40,234 nucleotides of DNA from Xanthobacteraceae bacterium (GCA_030037645.1 JASHQI010000005.1:1-40234); one strand, 5' to 3'. Positions 25,770 to 34,246 are shown, numbered from the stretch's first letter. Made by a program: numbers and translations. Notes: generated by a model not told the origin, from the sequence alone.

Positions 25770-25936
25770 CGCTTGTGGTCCGATTCTAACATTCGCATCC
25801 GGGTTTGACAGTCTCTCATGCGAATGTTGGAATCAAAGGACCACTAGCTACTACGTCATGCTAGCGGAGTTTAGCATTTAACATCCGCTTCGCGCGCCAA
25901 CGGCCGGGTGGGTGGCGAATGTTTAAATCCACTCCA
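25770..25936 (-). repeat. Composite palindromic repeat, right copy (inverted)
   Basis: The reverse complement of this segment aligns with 22105-22267 over its whole length, with both hairpin modules and the CTAG linker. Within it, the A arms are at 25775-25797 and 25818-25843, and the B arms at about 25870-25888 and 25913-25930. The B stem is more degraded than in the left copy. It sits between dapE and the DUF805 gene and contains no open frame of interest. Confidence 0.85.
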
Positions 25937-25948
25937 CCAGCCGCTTGA

Positions 25949-26410
25949 CTACGCCTTGGCCAGCGGGTCCGGCCCATAGACGTTTGGTCCGTTTGTGCCT
26001 CGCAGGCAGCCGAACTCGACAAACGCCCAGATGCCGATCACGACCGCAGCCACGCCGCAGATTGCAATGCTGAGCCGCGACTGCATGGCCAGCGCCACGC
26101 CCGCCATAATGCCCAGCAGCCACGGTACGCCGAAGAACAACAGCAGCCACCATGCCGACATATCGCGATCATGCAGGCGCTTGGTGCCAACCGCGAGACC
26201 GGAAATGAGGCACACCAGGTCGACGGCAAAGTTGACCACTTGGAAACCCGGGCTCTGTGCGGCCAGGCCCTGACCGGCGGCAATCTGACCGGACACAAGG
26301 CCGATGATGCCGAGGATCAAGCCGACGATGAAGTAGATGAGGACCGCCAGCCAATATCTGGCCCGGTTGATTCGGCCACGAAAGCTGAACAGCAGCGATC
26401 CCAAATTCAT
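25949..26410 (-). CDS. DUF805 membrane protein (copy A)
   Basis: This 153-residue inner-membrane protein belongs to the DUF805 family. It starts with the amphipathic family signature LFSFRGRINRARYWLA, has four hydrophobic segments, and carries the central KRLHDRDMSAWWLL block. The tail GTNGPNVYGPDPL is typical. It lies 84 bases after a second DUF805 gene and before dapE on the same strand. The biochemical role of DUF805 is unknown; the tandem copy within a dap operon hints at an envelope-related task. Confidence 0.9.
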   Translation of the reverse strand: MNLGSLLFSFRGRINRARYWLAVLIYFIVGLILGIIGLVSGQIAAGQGLAAQSPGFQVVNFAVDLVCLISGLAVGTKRLHDRDMSAWWLLLFFGVPWLLGIMAGVALAMQSRLSIAICGVAAVVIGIWAFVEFGCLRGTNGPNVYGPDPLAKA

Positions 26411-26494
26411 TCGCCCCTCCCGCTTATTCCTGCTTTGCCATCACGCTACTCCCGCGGGCACCGAGCCGGAAGAGCGATGCGGCTGAGCCAAGAC

Positions 26495-26923
26495 TCAACT
26501 GCGGGTAAGCGGATCGGGGCCGTATTGGTTGGGACCAGGTACGCCCTTGCGAAGACCGAGCTCGACCAGCAAGGCAAGACCCAAGACCGTGAACGGCAGC
26601 GCGATAACAAGCGACAACAGGCTGGGCTGATCCTGCGTGCCGGTCAATTCGAGAACCGTGAGCAGATCGAGCACCGCACCGGCGACAAAGAAAACGATCA
26701 GCAGCCAGACCGGTAAGTCGCGGTCGTGGCCACGCTTTATGGCGACGGCGAATTCGGGATAGGTGAAAGCGAGATCGACGATAGCGCTTAGCCGATCGCC
26801 CTCGATCTCCTCGGCTACGAGATGACCGAAAATCTCGGCGACCGCCAATGCACCAAGGGCGATCCAGAATGTCTTGCGACTGATGCGGCCGTTGAAATCT
26901 TTGAAAACGTACGCCCAATCCAT
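26495..26923 (-). CDS. DUF805 membrane protein (copy B)
   Basis: This 142-residue membrane protein is a paralogue of the one at 25949-26410. The signature is VFKDFNGRISRKTFWIAL at the N-terminus, IKRGHDRDLPVWLLIVF in the centre and GVPGPNQYGPDPL at the end. The two copies differ widely outside these blocks, so the duplication is old. It begins 15 bases after the dapD stop and is probably co-transcribed with it. Function unknown. Confidence 0.88.
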   Translation of the reverse strand: MDWAYVFKDFNGRISRKTFWIALGALAVAEIFGHLVAEEIEGDRLSAIVDLAFTYPEFAVAIKRGHDRDLPVWLLIVFFVAGAVLDLLTVLELTGTQDQPSLLSLVIALPFTVLGLALLVELGLRKGVPGPNQYGPDPLTRS

Positions 26924-26938
26924 CGTCGCGACGCGAAT

Positions 26939-27784
26939 TCAATCCCGGAGGAGTTCGTTGATGCTGGTCTTGGCGCGGGTCTTTTCGTCGACGCGCTTGA
27001 CGATGACAGCGCAATAAAGCTGCGGGCTCGGCCCGCCGTCCTTGCCTGCCTTACCCGGCATGGTGCCCGGCACCACCACCGAATAGGCGGGCACCTCGCC
27101 CTGCACGGCCGCGCCGCTGTCGCGGTCGATAATTTTGGTAGAGGCGCCGATGAAGACGCCCATGGACAGCACCGCGCCTTCGCGCACGATCACGCCCTCG
27201 GCCACTTCCGAGCGCGCGCCGATGAAGCAATTATCCTCGATGATGACCGGGCCCGCTTGCAGCGGCTCGAGAACGCCACCGATGCCGACGCCGCCCGAGA
27301 TGTGACAATTCCTGCCGATTTGCGCGCAGGAGCCGATCGTCGACCAGGTGTCGACCATGGTACCTTGATCAACATAGGCGCCGAGATTGACGAACGACGG
27401 CATCAACACCACGCCCGGCGCGATATAAGCGGAACGGCGCACCACGCAGCCCGGCACGGCGCGAAAGCCGGCGGCGCGAAACGCCTTGTCATCCCAATGA
27501 TCGAATTTCGACGGCACCTTATCCCACCACACGGCGCGGCCGGGTCCACCGGGGATTTCGCTCATATCGTTCAGTCGGAACGACAACAGCACCGCCTTCT
27601 TGAGCCATTGATTGACGCGCCACGAGCCGTCGACGCTGCGCTCCGCAACCCGCGCCGCGCCGCGGTCGAGCAACTCCAACACAGCCTCGACAGCCTCGCG
27701 CACGGCGCCTTTGGTCGCCGGGCCGATGCCGTCACGCTTGTCGAAAGCGTCATCGATGGTCTTGGCGAGATCGGCGTGCGACAT
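26939..27784 (-). CDS. dapD: Tetrahydrodipicolinate N-succinyltransferase
   Basis: This 281-residue enzyme transfers succinyl from succinyl-CoA to tetrahydrodipicolinate in the lysine/diaminopimelate pathway. The left-handed beta-helix of hexapeptide repeats covers about residues 105-230 (for example [20 protein letters not shown] and [16 protein letters not shown]). The start at 27784 is chosen for the strong GAGGAG site seven bases upstream; an in-frame start at 27823 adds residues not typical of the family. Length is normal. It heads the dapD-DUF805-DUF805-dapE series. Confidence 0.96.
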   Translation of the reverse strand: MSHADLAKTIDDAFDKRDGIGPATKGAVREAVEAVLELLDRGAARVAERSVDGSWRVNQWLKKAVLLSFRLNDMSEIPGGPGRAVWWDKVPSKFDHWDDKAFRAAGFRAVPGCVVRRSAYIAPGVVLMPSFVNLGAYVDQGTMVDTWSTIGSCAQIGRNCHISGGVGIGGVLEPLQAGPVIIEDNCFIGARSEVAEGVIVREGAVLSMGVFIGASTKIIDRDSGAAVQGEVPAYSVVVPGTMPGKAGKDGGPSPQLYCAVIVKRVDEKTRAKTSINELLRD

Positions 27785-27849
27785 AGGCCGCTCCTCAGCT
27801 CCGGCCGCGCCTTGTCGGAGCAAGGCAGGTGCCTGTCAAGGGTTGTCCG

Positions 27850-28157
27850 ATGACGGATATATCCGCGCGCGCGAGGCGCCGCGCCGACCGAACAAGACGC
27901 GGTCGCAATCGCCGGCGACGTGCTGCGGTCGCCTATTACGACGGTGACGCGCTTTCGTACCGGATGGGCCCATTACACTTCTGAAGTGCGGCTCGCCGGC
28001 GAGCGCACCGTCGTGGTGCGCATTTCGCGCCGAGAGGACATCGAAGTTGCCTGCGGCGCGGTCTACGGGTCCTGCTTGCTGCGGCCCAAGGGCATTCCGC
28101 TGCCTGAGCTGCTTCACGCCGACTTGAGGACGGCGCGGCATCCGTTTCCCTTCATGG
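27850..28157 (+). pseudogene. Remnant of an aminoglycoside phosphotransferase-family (APH) gene
   Basis: The plus frame around GTG 27920 encodes DVLRSPITTVTRFRTGWAHY, VRLAGERTVVVRISRRED and LRPKGIPLPELLHADLRTAR, followed by HPFPFM. This reads like the N-lobe of APH-type phosphotransferases, with VVVRISR as the ATP-binding Lys/Arg strand. In-frame coding continues upstream to about 27854, where it meets a stop; ATG at 27850 is one base out of phase, and joining the two would need one base change in the GCGCGCGCGCGAG run. After FPFM (about 28157) similarity ends and the next gene's end begins. The kinase catalytic HxD and DxD segments are absent. So this is a truncated, frameshifted relic. The family call is by eye and moderate. 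Confidence 0.5.
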
Positions 28158-28171
28158 GGCACACCGCAACT

Positions 28172-28873
28172 CTATACCTTGGCGCGGATGTCGCGCAGAA
28201 ACCCGGCGAGATCGTCGGTGACGTGATCGACATGCGGCGCGTCGCGGCCGGCCAGCTCCCAGTCCTCGCGCAGCACCACCCCGGCGCCGGACGGCACCAC
28301 CAGCACCGTCGTCATGCCGAGCGCATGAGGCACTTCGAGGTTCCGCGCAAGGTCCTCAAAAATAGCGGCTTTTGTCGGATCAATATGATGGCGGGCGAGG
28401 AAGCGATCGTAGACTTGCGGCCGCGGCTTGGGCTCAAGTTCCGCCGCGGTGATATCGAAGACGCCGTCGAAATGCGCGCTGATTTCAAGCCGCGCCATCA
28501 CCGCATCGGCATGACGCCGCGTACCGTTGGTGAGAATGAATTTTCGCCCCACCAGCTTGCTGATGGCGGCACCAAGCGCCGGATTAGGCGTCAGCGCGGA
28601 GTGATCGATCTGGTGCACGATTTCGAGGAAGTGGCCCGGTTCAAGGCCATGTTCCTCCATGAGGCCGCGCAGCGTCGTGCCATAACGCCGGTAATAGTCC
28701 TTTTGCAGCCGGAACGCCTCATCGTGCGTGATATGCAAAAAGTCGACGATGTAATCGCGGATGCGGGCATCGACCTGTTGCCACAGGTTGAGGTGATGCG
28801 GGTAGAGCGTATTGTCGAGATCGAAGACCCAGGTCTCGACCTTATCGAAGCCGGGGGCGGCGCGCTGCATCAT
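28172..28873 (-). CDS. HAD-family pyrimidine 5'-nucleotidase
   Basis: This 233-residue phosphatase has the HAD nucleophile motif WVFDLDNTLYP (D18, D20), motif II FILTNGT, and later ELEPKPRPQVYDRFL and AIFEDLARNLEVPHALG, which supply the Lys and Asp of motifs III and IV. The pattern DLDNTLYP with HITHDEA and YYRRYGTTLRGL is that of the SDT1-like pyrimidine 5'-nucleotidases common in Alphaproteobacteria. The start at 28873 is the first of two adjacent ATGs; a start at 28918 is also possible. It lies upstream of dapD on the same strand, but the pseudogene separates them by about 390 bases. Confidence 0.85.
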   Translation of the reverse strand: MMQRAAPGFDKVETWVFDLDNTLYPHHLNLWQQVDARIRDYIVDFLHITHDEAFRLQKDYYRRYGTTLRGLMEEHGLEPGHFLEIVHQIDHSALTPNPALGAAISKLVGRKFILTNGTRRHADAVMARLEISAHFDGVFDITAAELEPKPRPQVYDRFLARHHIDPTKAAIFEDLARNLEVPHALGMTTVLVVPSGAGVVLREDWELAGRDAPHVDHVTDDLAGFLRDIRAKV

Positions 28874-29069
28874 TGACGGCGACTCGGTGTTGCCACGGTT
28901 CCCGACGACGCAGGACATTGCGGCGGCGAATCTGTTCTGACAGCCGGCAGTGGCGGGGTCATCGATGGAAGGCGGTTAGGACGATCAGTTCCGTTCTTGC
29001 TGGCAATTTTTGGGAGCAATGGCCGGCGAACTTACCGCCGGTATCGCGCTTTTCGCTTCGCATTGTTAA

Positions 29070-29088
29070 GACGCCGACCGGCGGCGTC
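29070..29088 (-). terminator. Hairpin at the end of the 77-residue protein gene
   Basis: On the minus strand GACGCCG-CCGGT-CGGCGTC forms a seven-base stem that begins at the stop codon of the small gene and is followed by TTAAC. The T-run is short, so termination is possible but weak. Confidence 0.35.
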
Positions 29089-29320
29089 AACTTGCCTCCC
29101 GCCATGCCGCCGCCGGAATCAACCCCCTCAGCGCGTTGTCATGCAGCCGTACCGGATCGCGCTCACCCTCCATGGCGAGCCGCAGCATACAGCGCGCCAG
29201 CTCGTCGGGCTTGACCGTGCTGTTGCCGATCGCCTTCAATGTGAGCCACGCTTCGTCGAAGGCGGCCTCCAGAACAACTAGTGTTTGAGGGTCGAAGGCA
29301 TTATTGCGAAACCCGCGCAT
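29087..29320 (-). CDS. Small conserved protein of unknown function
   Basis: This 77-residue soluble protein starts MRGFRNNAFDPQTLVVLEAA and contains FDEAWLTLKAIGN and DELARCMLRLAMEGERDP. I recall similar short proteins in Bradyrhizobium relatives but know no function. Composition is that of a helical cytoplasmic protein. A GAGGG ribosome site lies nine bases before the start. It stands alone on the minus strand between the HAD gene and the DUF1194 gene. Confidence 0.65.
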   Translation of the reverse strand: MRGFRNNAFDPQTLVVLEAAFDEAWLTLKAIGNSTVKPDELARCMLRLAMEGERDPVRLHDNALRGLIPAAAWREAS

Positions 29321-29416
29321 AGTCCGCCCTCACCGCGATTGCACGGACATTGGCATTACGAAATTGATGAAGCTTGGCCGCAAAGTTAGCCGAGTTTGTG
29401 ACGCATTCCTCCGGCC

Positions 29417-30232
29417 TCATTTTGCGTATGCCTGCCTTGCATACCCATCGGTCGCCGCTATTTCACTGATGAGTTTTTTCAGGATCGCGTCGGCGAAGGC
29501 GTCATAATTGCTCACCGGAATCATGAAGGCTCCGGGGCCGCCAATTACATTGTCGTGATAGTAGTGATCGAGATCGGGCTCAAGCGTGAGAATCGGCAGC
29601 CCGTTGATGCTGACGCCATCGTGCACCGCCTCGTCGCGCGCCTGCGTCACCGATCGACCGCTGTTATTGGAACCGTCGCCGGATATATCGATGATGCGCC
29701 GCGTCGCGTTGAAAGGACTCTGCGCCAGCAGGATTCGCGAATAATCGATGGCGCCGCTGATCGAGGTGCCGCCGCCGTATAGCTGGCGGGGCGCCGCTGC
29801 GATCGTGGCGGCGAAGGCGTTGGCGCTTGCCGCGTCCTTGATCAAGGTCCAGTCGGCCACCACCACGTGCAGCCGAGGGCCGGTCCATTGCATCATGGTG
29901 ACCGCAATCGACTGCGTGACCAGCGAACGGATCGCATTCAAAACCTGAGGATTACGAAACGCCTCAGCGTAGCCCTGCTTCTGCAACTCGAACCGGCCGT
30001 TGCTGACGCTGCCGGAGGTGTCGACCGCAAGCACCAGGCCGACCGCGACGTCGGTTCGGATTTGCGGCGGCGCCGGCGTGGACGAAGGCCCGCCCGACGC
30101 CGCGTTTTGCGCATGCGCCGTGGTGCCGGTCGCAACACAAATAAAGAGCGCACAAAGTGCGGCGCGCAAGCAGGGCATCGAAAGTGTTGCGCGCAAGCAC
30201 GCCATGGAACGGTGCAAGGTGGCTATCCTCAT
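29417..30232 (-). CDS. DUF1194 exported protein, von Willebrand A-like
   Basis: This 271-residue periplasmic protein has a long signal region ending near AHA-QNA (residue 41) and a vWA-like domain. The MIDAS motif is DTSGSVS (residues 71-77), and later GGGTSISGAIDYS and RRIIDISGDGSNNSG give the expected Thr and Asp metal ligands. DUF1194 proteins are common in Hyphomicrobiales; their role is unknown, but vWA folds usually bind partner proteins through a metal ion. The signal region contains a 27-base tandem duplication (30154-30207). The gene lies 31 bases downstream of the amidohydrolase gene on the same strand. Confidence 0.88.
   Translation of the reverse strand: MRIATLHRSMACLRATLSMPCLRAALCALFICVATGTTAHAQNAASGGPSSTPAPPQIRTDVAVGLVLAVDTSGSVSNGRFELQKQGYAEAFRNPQVLNAIRSLVTQSIAVTMMQWTGPRLHVVVADWTLIKDAASANAFAATIAAAPRQLYGGGTSISGAIDYSRILLAQSPFNATRRIIDISGDGSNNSGRSVTQARDEAVHDGVSINGLPILTLEPDLDHYYHDNVIGGPGAFMIPVSNYDAFADAILKKLISEIAATDGYARQAYAK
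30154..30207. repeat. 27-base imperfect tandem duplication in a signal peptide
   Basis: Bases 30154-30178 (AAAGTGCGGCGCGCAAGCAG...) and 30181-30205 match with four differences and a 27-base period. In the protein this gives the paired blocks MACLRATLS and MPCLRAALC at residues 10-27. Confidence 0.65.
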
Positions 30233-30262
30233 CCGATCTCGTTGACCGATTCTATTTCAATC

Positions 30263-31351
30263 TTACGCATTCAGTCGCGGAATGAGTTGGATAGCATTTC
30301 CGCTGGCGATGGCTTTGAGATCGTCCGACGACAGCTCGAGCCGTCGCAAATTGTCGATTTGATTGAGCGCAAAATAAGGATAGTCGGTGCCGTAGGTGAT
30401 TTGCGAAAACGGCACGAGCTTGGTCAGCGCCGCCATAGCCGCCGGATGCGTGACGTTGGCGGTGTCGTAATAGAGGCGTCTGAATTCGGCCTCTATGCCG
30501 TCCGGCGCAATTCCGTTCGGGCCGCGCGCTTTCTTGTCGTAGAACGCCTCGATGCGGCCGGCGAGGAATGGAATCGTGCCGCCGCCGTGGGAGAACAGCC
30601 ATTTGATGTCGCGCTGCCGCGCGAAGCTGCCAGAAAGCAACAGGCTGACGATCGTACGCGTAGTGTCGTGCGGCACCTCGATCACGGCGGGGATGGCACC
30701 GACACTGAGATGGCCACAGCAGCTCGCCACCAGGGGATGCACAAAGACCACGGCTTTGCGCCGGTTGAGCTCCTGCAATACCGGTTGATAGATCGGATGG
30801 CCGAGCCACTTGTCCCCGTAATTGGTCTGCAGGTTAATGCCGTCGGCATGAAGCGTATCGAACGCATATTCGATCTCTTTGAGCGTGGCGTCGATGTCGA
30901 GCATCGACAAGGGCGCAAACAGGCCGTAGCGCCCCGGGTGATCGCGCACCATTTCGGCGGCGAAATCCCCGCACAGCCGCGCCCAGTCGTGGGCCTTCGC
31001 GGCGCCGGTGTCGAACCAGGTGCCCGGCGTTGACGCGAGCGACAACACCGCCGTGGTGATGCCGTTCTTATCCATCGCTTCGATGTTCCGCTCGCGCGTC
31101 CAGGAATCCTGCACGCCATGCGCCATCTTGTGCTGGTCCTCCCAACCGATCTGGGCTTGCCGGTAAGCGGGCGGATAATAGTGATGATGGGTGTCGATCA
31201 GCTTTTCCGGCGCCGCGCGCGCCGGCGGGTCGTTGCCGGGCAGCAGCGCCGTTGCGCCCAGCGCCGCGGCGCCGGCGAGGAAGTGCCGCCGCGATCCCTG
31301 ACAGCCGCACGTGCAGGACCATCGGTTCGGTCGATGTTTTGCTTCATTCAT
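30263..31351 (-). CDS. Tat-exported amidohydrolase family 2 (ACMSD-like) protein
   Basis: This 362-residue protein has the TIM-barrel fold of the aminocarboxymuconate-semialdehyde decarboxylase group, which includes metal-dependent decarboxylases and hydrolases. The metal-binding start is [10 protein letters not shown] (about residues 51-60), with later [22 protein letters not shown] and TYGTDYPYF supplying the usual His and Asp. The N-terminus [13 protein letters not shown] (RR at 21-22) is a twin-arginine signal, so the enzyme is probably exported folded with its metal. Two cysteines lie just before it (CTCGCQG). The start at 31351 follows GGGAGAT. Substrate unknown. Confidence 0.88.
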   Translation of the reverse strand: MNEAKHRPNRWSCTCGCQGSRRHFLAGAAALGATALLPGNDPPARAAPEKLIDTHHHYYPPAYRQAQIGWEDQHKMAHGVQDSWTRERNIEAMDKNGITTAVLSLASTPGTWFDTGAAKAHDWARLCGDFAAEMVRDHPGRYGLFAPLSMLDIDATLKEIEYAFDTLHADGINLQTNYGDKWLGHPIYQPVLQELNRRKAVVFVHPLVASCCGHLSVGAIPAVIEVPHDTTRTIVSLLLSGSFARQRDIKWLFSHGGGTIPFLAGRIEAFYDKKARGPNGIAPDGIEAEFRRLYYDTANVTHPAAMAALTKLVPFSQITYGTDYPYFALNQIDNLRRLELSSDDLKAIASGNAIQLIPRLNA

Positions 31352-31430
31352 ATCGATCTCCCGGTCGTGTTGAAGCCATCCTACATCACGATGCGACGTT
31401 CCCGCGACCTCAAAGGCAGCGTCATCACTT

Positions 31431-32300
31431 TCATCGCGACAGTTGAAACGCGACAAGCGCAGCGAGCATGATAGCGCTGCCGACACCCTGTACGGCCGTG
31501 ATCACCTCACCGAGCAGAAACGCGCTGAGAAGCATCGCAATCAACGGCTCGAGCTGCATGATCAGCGCGGTGTGGAACGGGCCGATGCGGACCGTTGACA
31601 AGAAGATGAAGAGGATAGCGGCAGTCGAAGCGATACTCATCGCGACCAGCAGAACCCAGCCCCCAGGCAGTTGTGGCGGATTCCAGGTCTGCGTGGTCAG
31701 CGAAATCGCAACGAGCACCGCGGTTGACGACAGCATTGAATACCAGGTCGACAGCCGCGCGTCGGCGCCGACCAGGAAGGCGCGAGTAGCGAGCAGCACG
31801 GCGGTGCGGAAACCGGAAGCAGCGATCGCATAGGCGACGCCGGCAAGGGCAAGGCCGGCGGGATGAGCACCGATCATGATCGCGAGTCCGCAGAACGCAA
31901 CAAGCGCGCAGGCGACACCCTTCCACCGCAGCGGCTCAAAGCCGGCGAGCGAGGCGATGAGGCCGGTCATCAACGGATAGGTGAAATACGAGAGAATCGC
32001 GGTCGGCACGTCGATCAACGCAACCGCCTTGAACAGACAATAAATGAGTGCGGTGAGCAGAACGCCTATTCCCATCGAAATCCAGCGCACCCGCGCATCA
32101 GCGGTCGGCTTGATCCCAACGCGAAGCCAGGATGCGAGGAAGGCCAGCCCGATCACGCTGCGGAACGACAGCATGGTGAGCACGTCGCAGCCGGCGACGA
32201 GAATGATCTTCGCCAGCACGTCGGATATGCCGAGTGCCGTGCCGGCGGCGATGCCGGGAGCCAGCCCACGCACCTGATCGCGAAGTGACCGCTCGTCCAA
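31431..32300 (-). CDS. EamA/DMT superfamily transporter
   Basis: This 289-residue inner-membrane protein has ten hydrophobic segments arranged as two EamA repeats, the second with [20 protein letters not shown] near the end. Such proteins usually export amino acids or other metabolites. The best start is TTG at 32300, only three bases after the argB stop; a GTG at 32270 is an alternative. The tight spacing suggests it is co-transcribed with argB, so export of an arginine-pathway metabolite is conceivable, but this is inference. Confidence 0.85.
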   Translation of the reverse strand: MDERSLRDQVRGLAPGIAAGTALGISDVLAKIILVAGCDVLTMLSFRSVIGLAFLASWLRVGIKPTADARVRWISMGIGVLLTALIYCLFKAVALIDVPTAILSYFTYPLMTGLIASLAGFEPLRWKGVACALVAFCGLAIMIGAHPAGLALAGVAYAIAASGFRTAVLLATRAFLVGADARLSTWYSMLSSTAVLVAISLTTQTWNPPQLPGGWVLLVAMSIASTAAILFIFLSTVRIGPFHTALIMQLEPLIAMLLSAFLLGEVITAVQGVGSAIMLAALVAFQLSR

Positions 32301-32303
32301 ATT

Positions 32304-33188
32304 TCACCGATGAATAAGCGTTCCGGCGCCAAGCTCGGTGAACAATTCGAGCAGTACGGCGTGCGGCACCTTGCCATCCAGGATGACCACACCTTCGACG
32401 CCATGGTCGATTGCATCGATGCAAGTCTCGACCTTGGGGATCATGCCGCCGGAGATGGTGCCGTCCGCGATGAGTCGGCGCGCATCATCGACCGAGAGAT
32501 CCTTGACGAGCTTTTTCGATCTGTCGAGCACGCCGGGCACATCGGTTAAGAGCAGCAAGCGCTTGGCCTTGAGCGCACCGGCAATCGCACCGGCAAAGGT
32601 GTCGGCGTTAACGTTGTAGGTACCCCCATGCGGCGCTGCAGCGACCGGCGCCAGCACGGGGATCAGCTCGCGGCCGAGAATCTGCAGGAGGACGGTGGTG
32701 TCGACTTTGTCAGGCTCGCCGACAAATCCCAGATCAACCACCTGTTCGATCGCGGAATCCGGATCGATCACCGTGCGGGTCAGCTTGCGCGCAATCACCA
32801 TATTGCCGTCCTTGCCGCATAACCCAACAGCCTTGCCGCCGGCCTCATTGATGTAACCGACCATCTGCTTGTTGATCGAGCCGGCTAGCACCATTTCGAC
32901 GATTTCGAGCGTCTTTTCATCGGTGATGCGCAGCCCCGCCGCGTATTGCGACTGCACGCCGACTTTCTTCAGCATCGCTTCGATTTGCGGCCCACCGCCG
33001 TGCACGACGATGGGATTGATGGCGGTCTGCTCCAAAAGGACGATATCGCGGGCAAATCCCCGCGCCAGATGCTCTTCTCCCATGGCGTGTCCACCGTATT
33101 TCACGACGACGATCGCCTCGTCGTAGCGCTGCATGTACGGCAAGGCTTCCGCCAGAATGCGGGCCTGCTGGAATGGCGTCACGTCCAT
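32304..33188 (-). CDS. argB: Acetylglutamate kinase
   Basis: This 294-residue enzyme phosphorylates N-acetylglutamate in arginine synthesis. Family blocks are [20 protein letters not shown] (about residues 28-47), [17 protein letters not shown] (about 62-78), [20 protein letters not shown] and [20 protein letters not shown]. The start at 33188 has a strong AAGGAG site. The N-terminal helix [20 protein letters not shown] is the one seen in arginine-sensitive forms, so feedback inhibition by arginine is likely. It precedes the DMT transporter by three bases. Confidence 0.96.
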   Translation of the reverse strand: MDVTPFQQARILAEALPYMQRYDEAIVVVKYGGHAMGEEHLARGFARDIVLLEQTAINPIVVHGGGPQIEAMLKKVGVQSQYAAGLRITDEKTLEIVEMVLAGSINKQMVGYINEAGGKAVGLCGKDGNMVIARKLTRTVIDPDSAIEQVVDLGFVGEPDKVDTTVLLQILGRELIPVLAPVAAAPHGGTYNVNADTFAGAIAGALKAKRLLLLTDVPGVLDRSKKLVKDLSVDDARRLIADGTISGGMIPKVETCIDAIDHGVEGVVILDGKVPHAVLLELFTELGAGTLIHR

Positions 33189-33432
33189 CGGAACTCCTTG
33201 GGGAACCCCCGGTTGGCGCCGCTATTTAGCCGTCGCGGCGGCCAGGGGAAAGGGCATTTAGCCGTTAGACCATTGGAACGTTGAAGCTTTCGACACGTTA
33301 TTTCAACACGAAGGCGCGCACGAGCCTTAGCGATGTGCGATGGCGAGGACGGAACTGCTGAATGTCGTCGAAGAAGTTCCGCTCGCAAGTTCACCAAGCA
33401 TCGGCGCGACCATCACTTTCATGGAGGTTCTC

Positions 33433-34119
33433 ATGTCTATGACATATTCGTCATCGACCACGTCGGCCGAAGCCGCCACCTATGGCGGTTTTGTTGATGC
33501 ACTGGGCGGGATCGCGACGATCATTCTCGCGATTATCGGCCTGTCGGGGGTCAAGCCTGAAATTCTGGTATCAATTGGCACAATTGTTTTCGGTGCCGCG
33601 CTGCTGATCCAGGGCGGTGCAATGCTGAGCGAGTTCGCGCAGATCGAACTGACGCCGGATGCGAATGTGGCCTCGAGCGGCGGCGGTCTATCCGCTCTGT
33701 TCCTGGTCGGCGTCGGCGGTATCGTACTTGGCGTTCTGGCACTGCTCGGTGTCCACGCAGCGGTGTTGACCTCGGTCAGCGTGATTGCATTCGGCGCAGC
33801 GTTGGTGATCAGCTGTTCCGCAGTGTGGCAGCTACTGACGTCGCGTTCCGTTGCAGCGCGATTTCAGAGCCGCGGGACGATGCTCAGGCTCGTGGCCTCT
33901 GAAGTAGCGGCTGGCTCGTCGGGCTTGCAGGGTATGGCCGGCCTCGCCGTCATCGTTCTTGGCATCTTGGCAGTCTCGGGCGTCTATACCGCAGCCTTGA
34001 CACTGATTGCCTTGCTCGTTGCCGGCGCCGCGATCGTCCTGACTGGTAGCACACTCAGCGGCACGATGATCGGCTTCATGCGTTCGAGCCCGACTACGGT
34101 TACGGCGCGCGCTGGCTAA
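33433..34119 (+). CDS. Membrane protein of three internal two-helix repeats
   Basis: I do not recognise this 228-residue protein. It is made of three similar units, about residues 19-66, 84-132 and 163-212, each with a Gly-rich helix like GIATIILAIIGLSGV, a turn, and a second helix like GTIVFGAALLIQGGAML. That predicts six membrane segments with short loops. The N-terminus is Ser/Thr-rich. The start at 33433 is supported by GGAGG five bases upstream; the longer frame from 33340 adds an unlikely polar leader. It is alone on the plus strand between argB and yihA, with repeated hairpins just after its stop. Confidence 0.75.
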   Translation: MSMTYSSSTTSAEAATYGGFVDALGGIATIILAIIGLSGVKPEILVSIGTIVFGAALLIQGGAMLSEFAQIELTPDANVASSGGGLSALFLVGVGGIVLGVLALLGVHAAVLTSVSVIAFGAALVISCSAVWQLLTSRSVAARFQSRGTMLRLVASEVAAGSSGLQGMAGLAVIVLGILAVSGVYTAALTLIALLVAGAAIVLTGSTLSGTMIGFMRSSPTTVTARAG

Positions 34120-34131
34120 GTTAAAGGCCAT

Positions 34132-34168
34132 CACGCCCCCGATCTGGAAACTGCCAGTGGTTTCCGGA
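34132..34168 (+). repeat. 37-base direct repeat with hairpin, copy 1
   Basis: The unit starts CACGCCCCCGATCTGG and contains GGAAAC-TGCCAGTG-GTTTCC, which can form a stem with an eight-base loop. It begins 13 bases after the upstream stop codon. It recurs at 34198-34234 with one base changed. Confidence 0.8.
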
Positions 34169-34197
34169 TGACATCGCGACAGACGCCAAAGCCGCGA

Positions 34198-34234
34198 CAC
34201 GCCCCCGATTTGGAAACTGCCAGTGGTTTCCGGA
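34198..34234 (+). repeat. 37-base direct repeat with hairpin, copy 2
   Basis: This copy is identical to 34132-34168 at 36 of 37 bases (C to T at the eleventh or twelfth position of the unit) and lies 66 bases downstream. The hairpin core GGAAAC...GTTTCC is unchanged. Confidence 0.8.
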
Positions 34235-34246
34235 GCAAAGGTTGCG

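Noticed and set aside
22105-25936. Composite transposon carrying def-fmt-truA-dapE
   Set aside because: No transposase is present, the enclosed genes are essential and in an order usual for the group, and the repeat looks like a non-coding palindromic family.
27836-28162. A 108-codon minus frame between dapD and the HAD gene
   Set aside because: Its composition is not protein-like, whereas the plus strand of the same stretch reads like a phosphotransferase N-lobe.
34132-34234. CRISPR array
   Set aside because: Only two repeat copies with one spacer of 29 bases, no cas genes, and each repeat holds its own hairpin.
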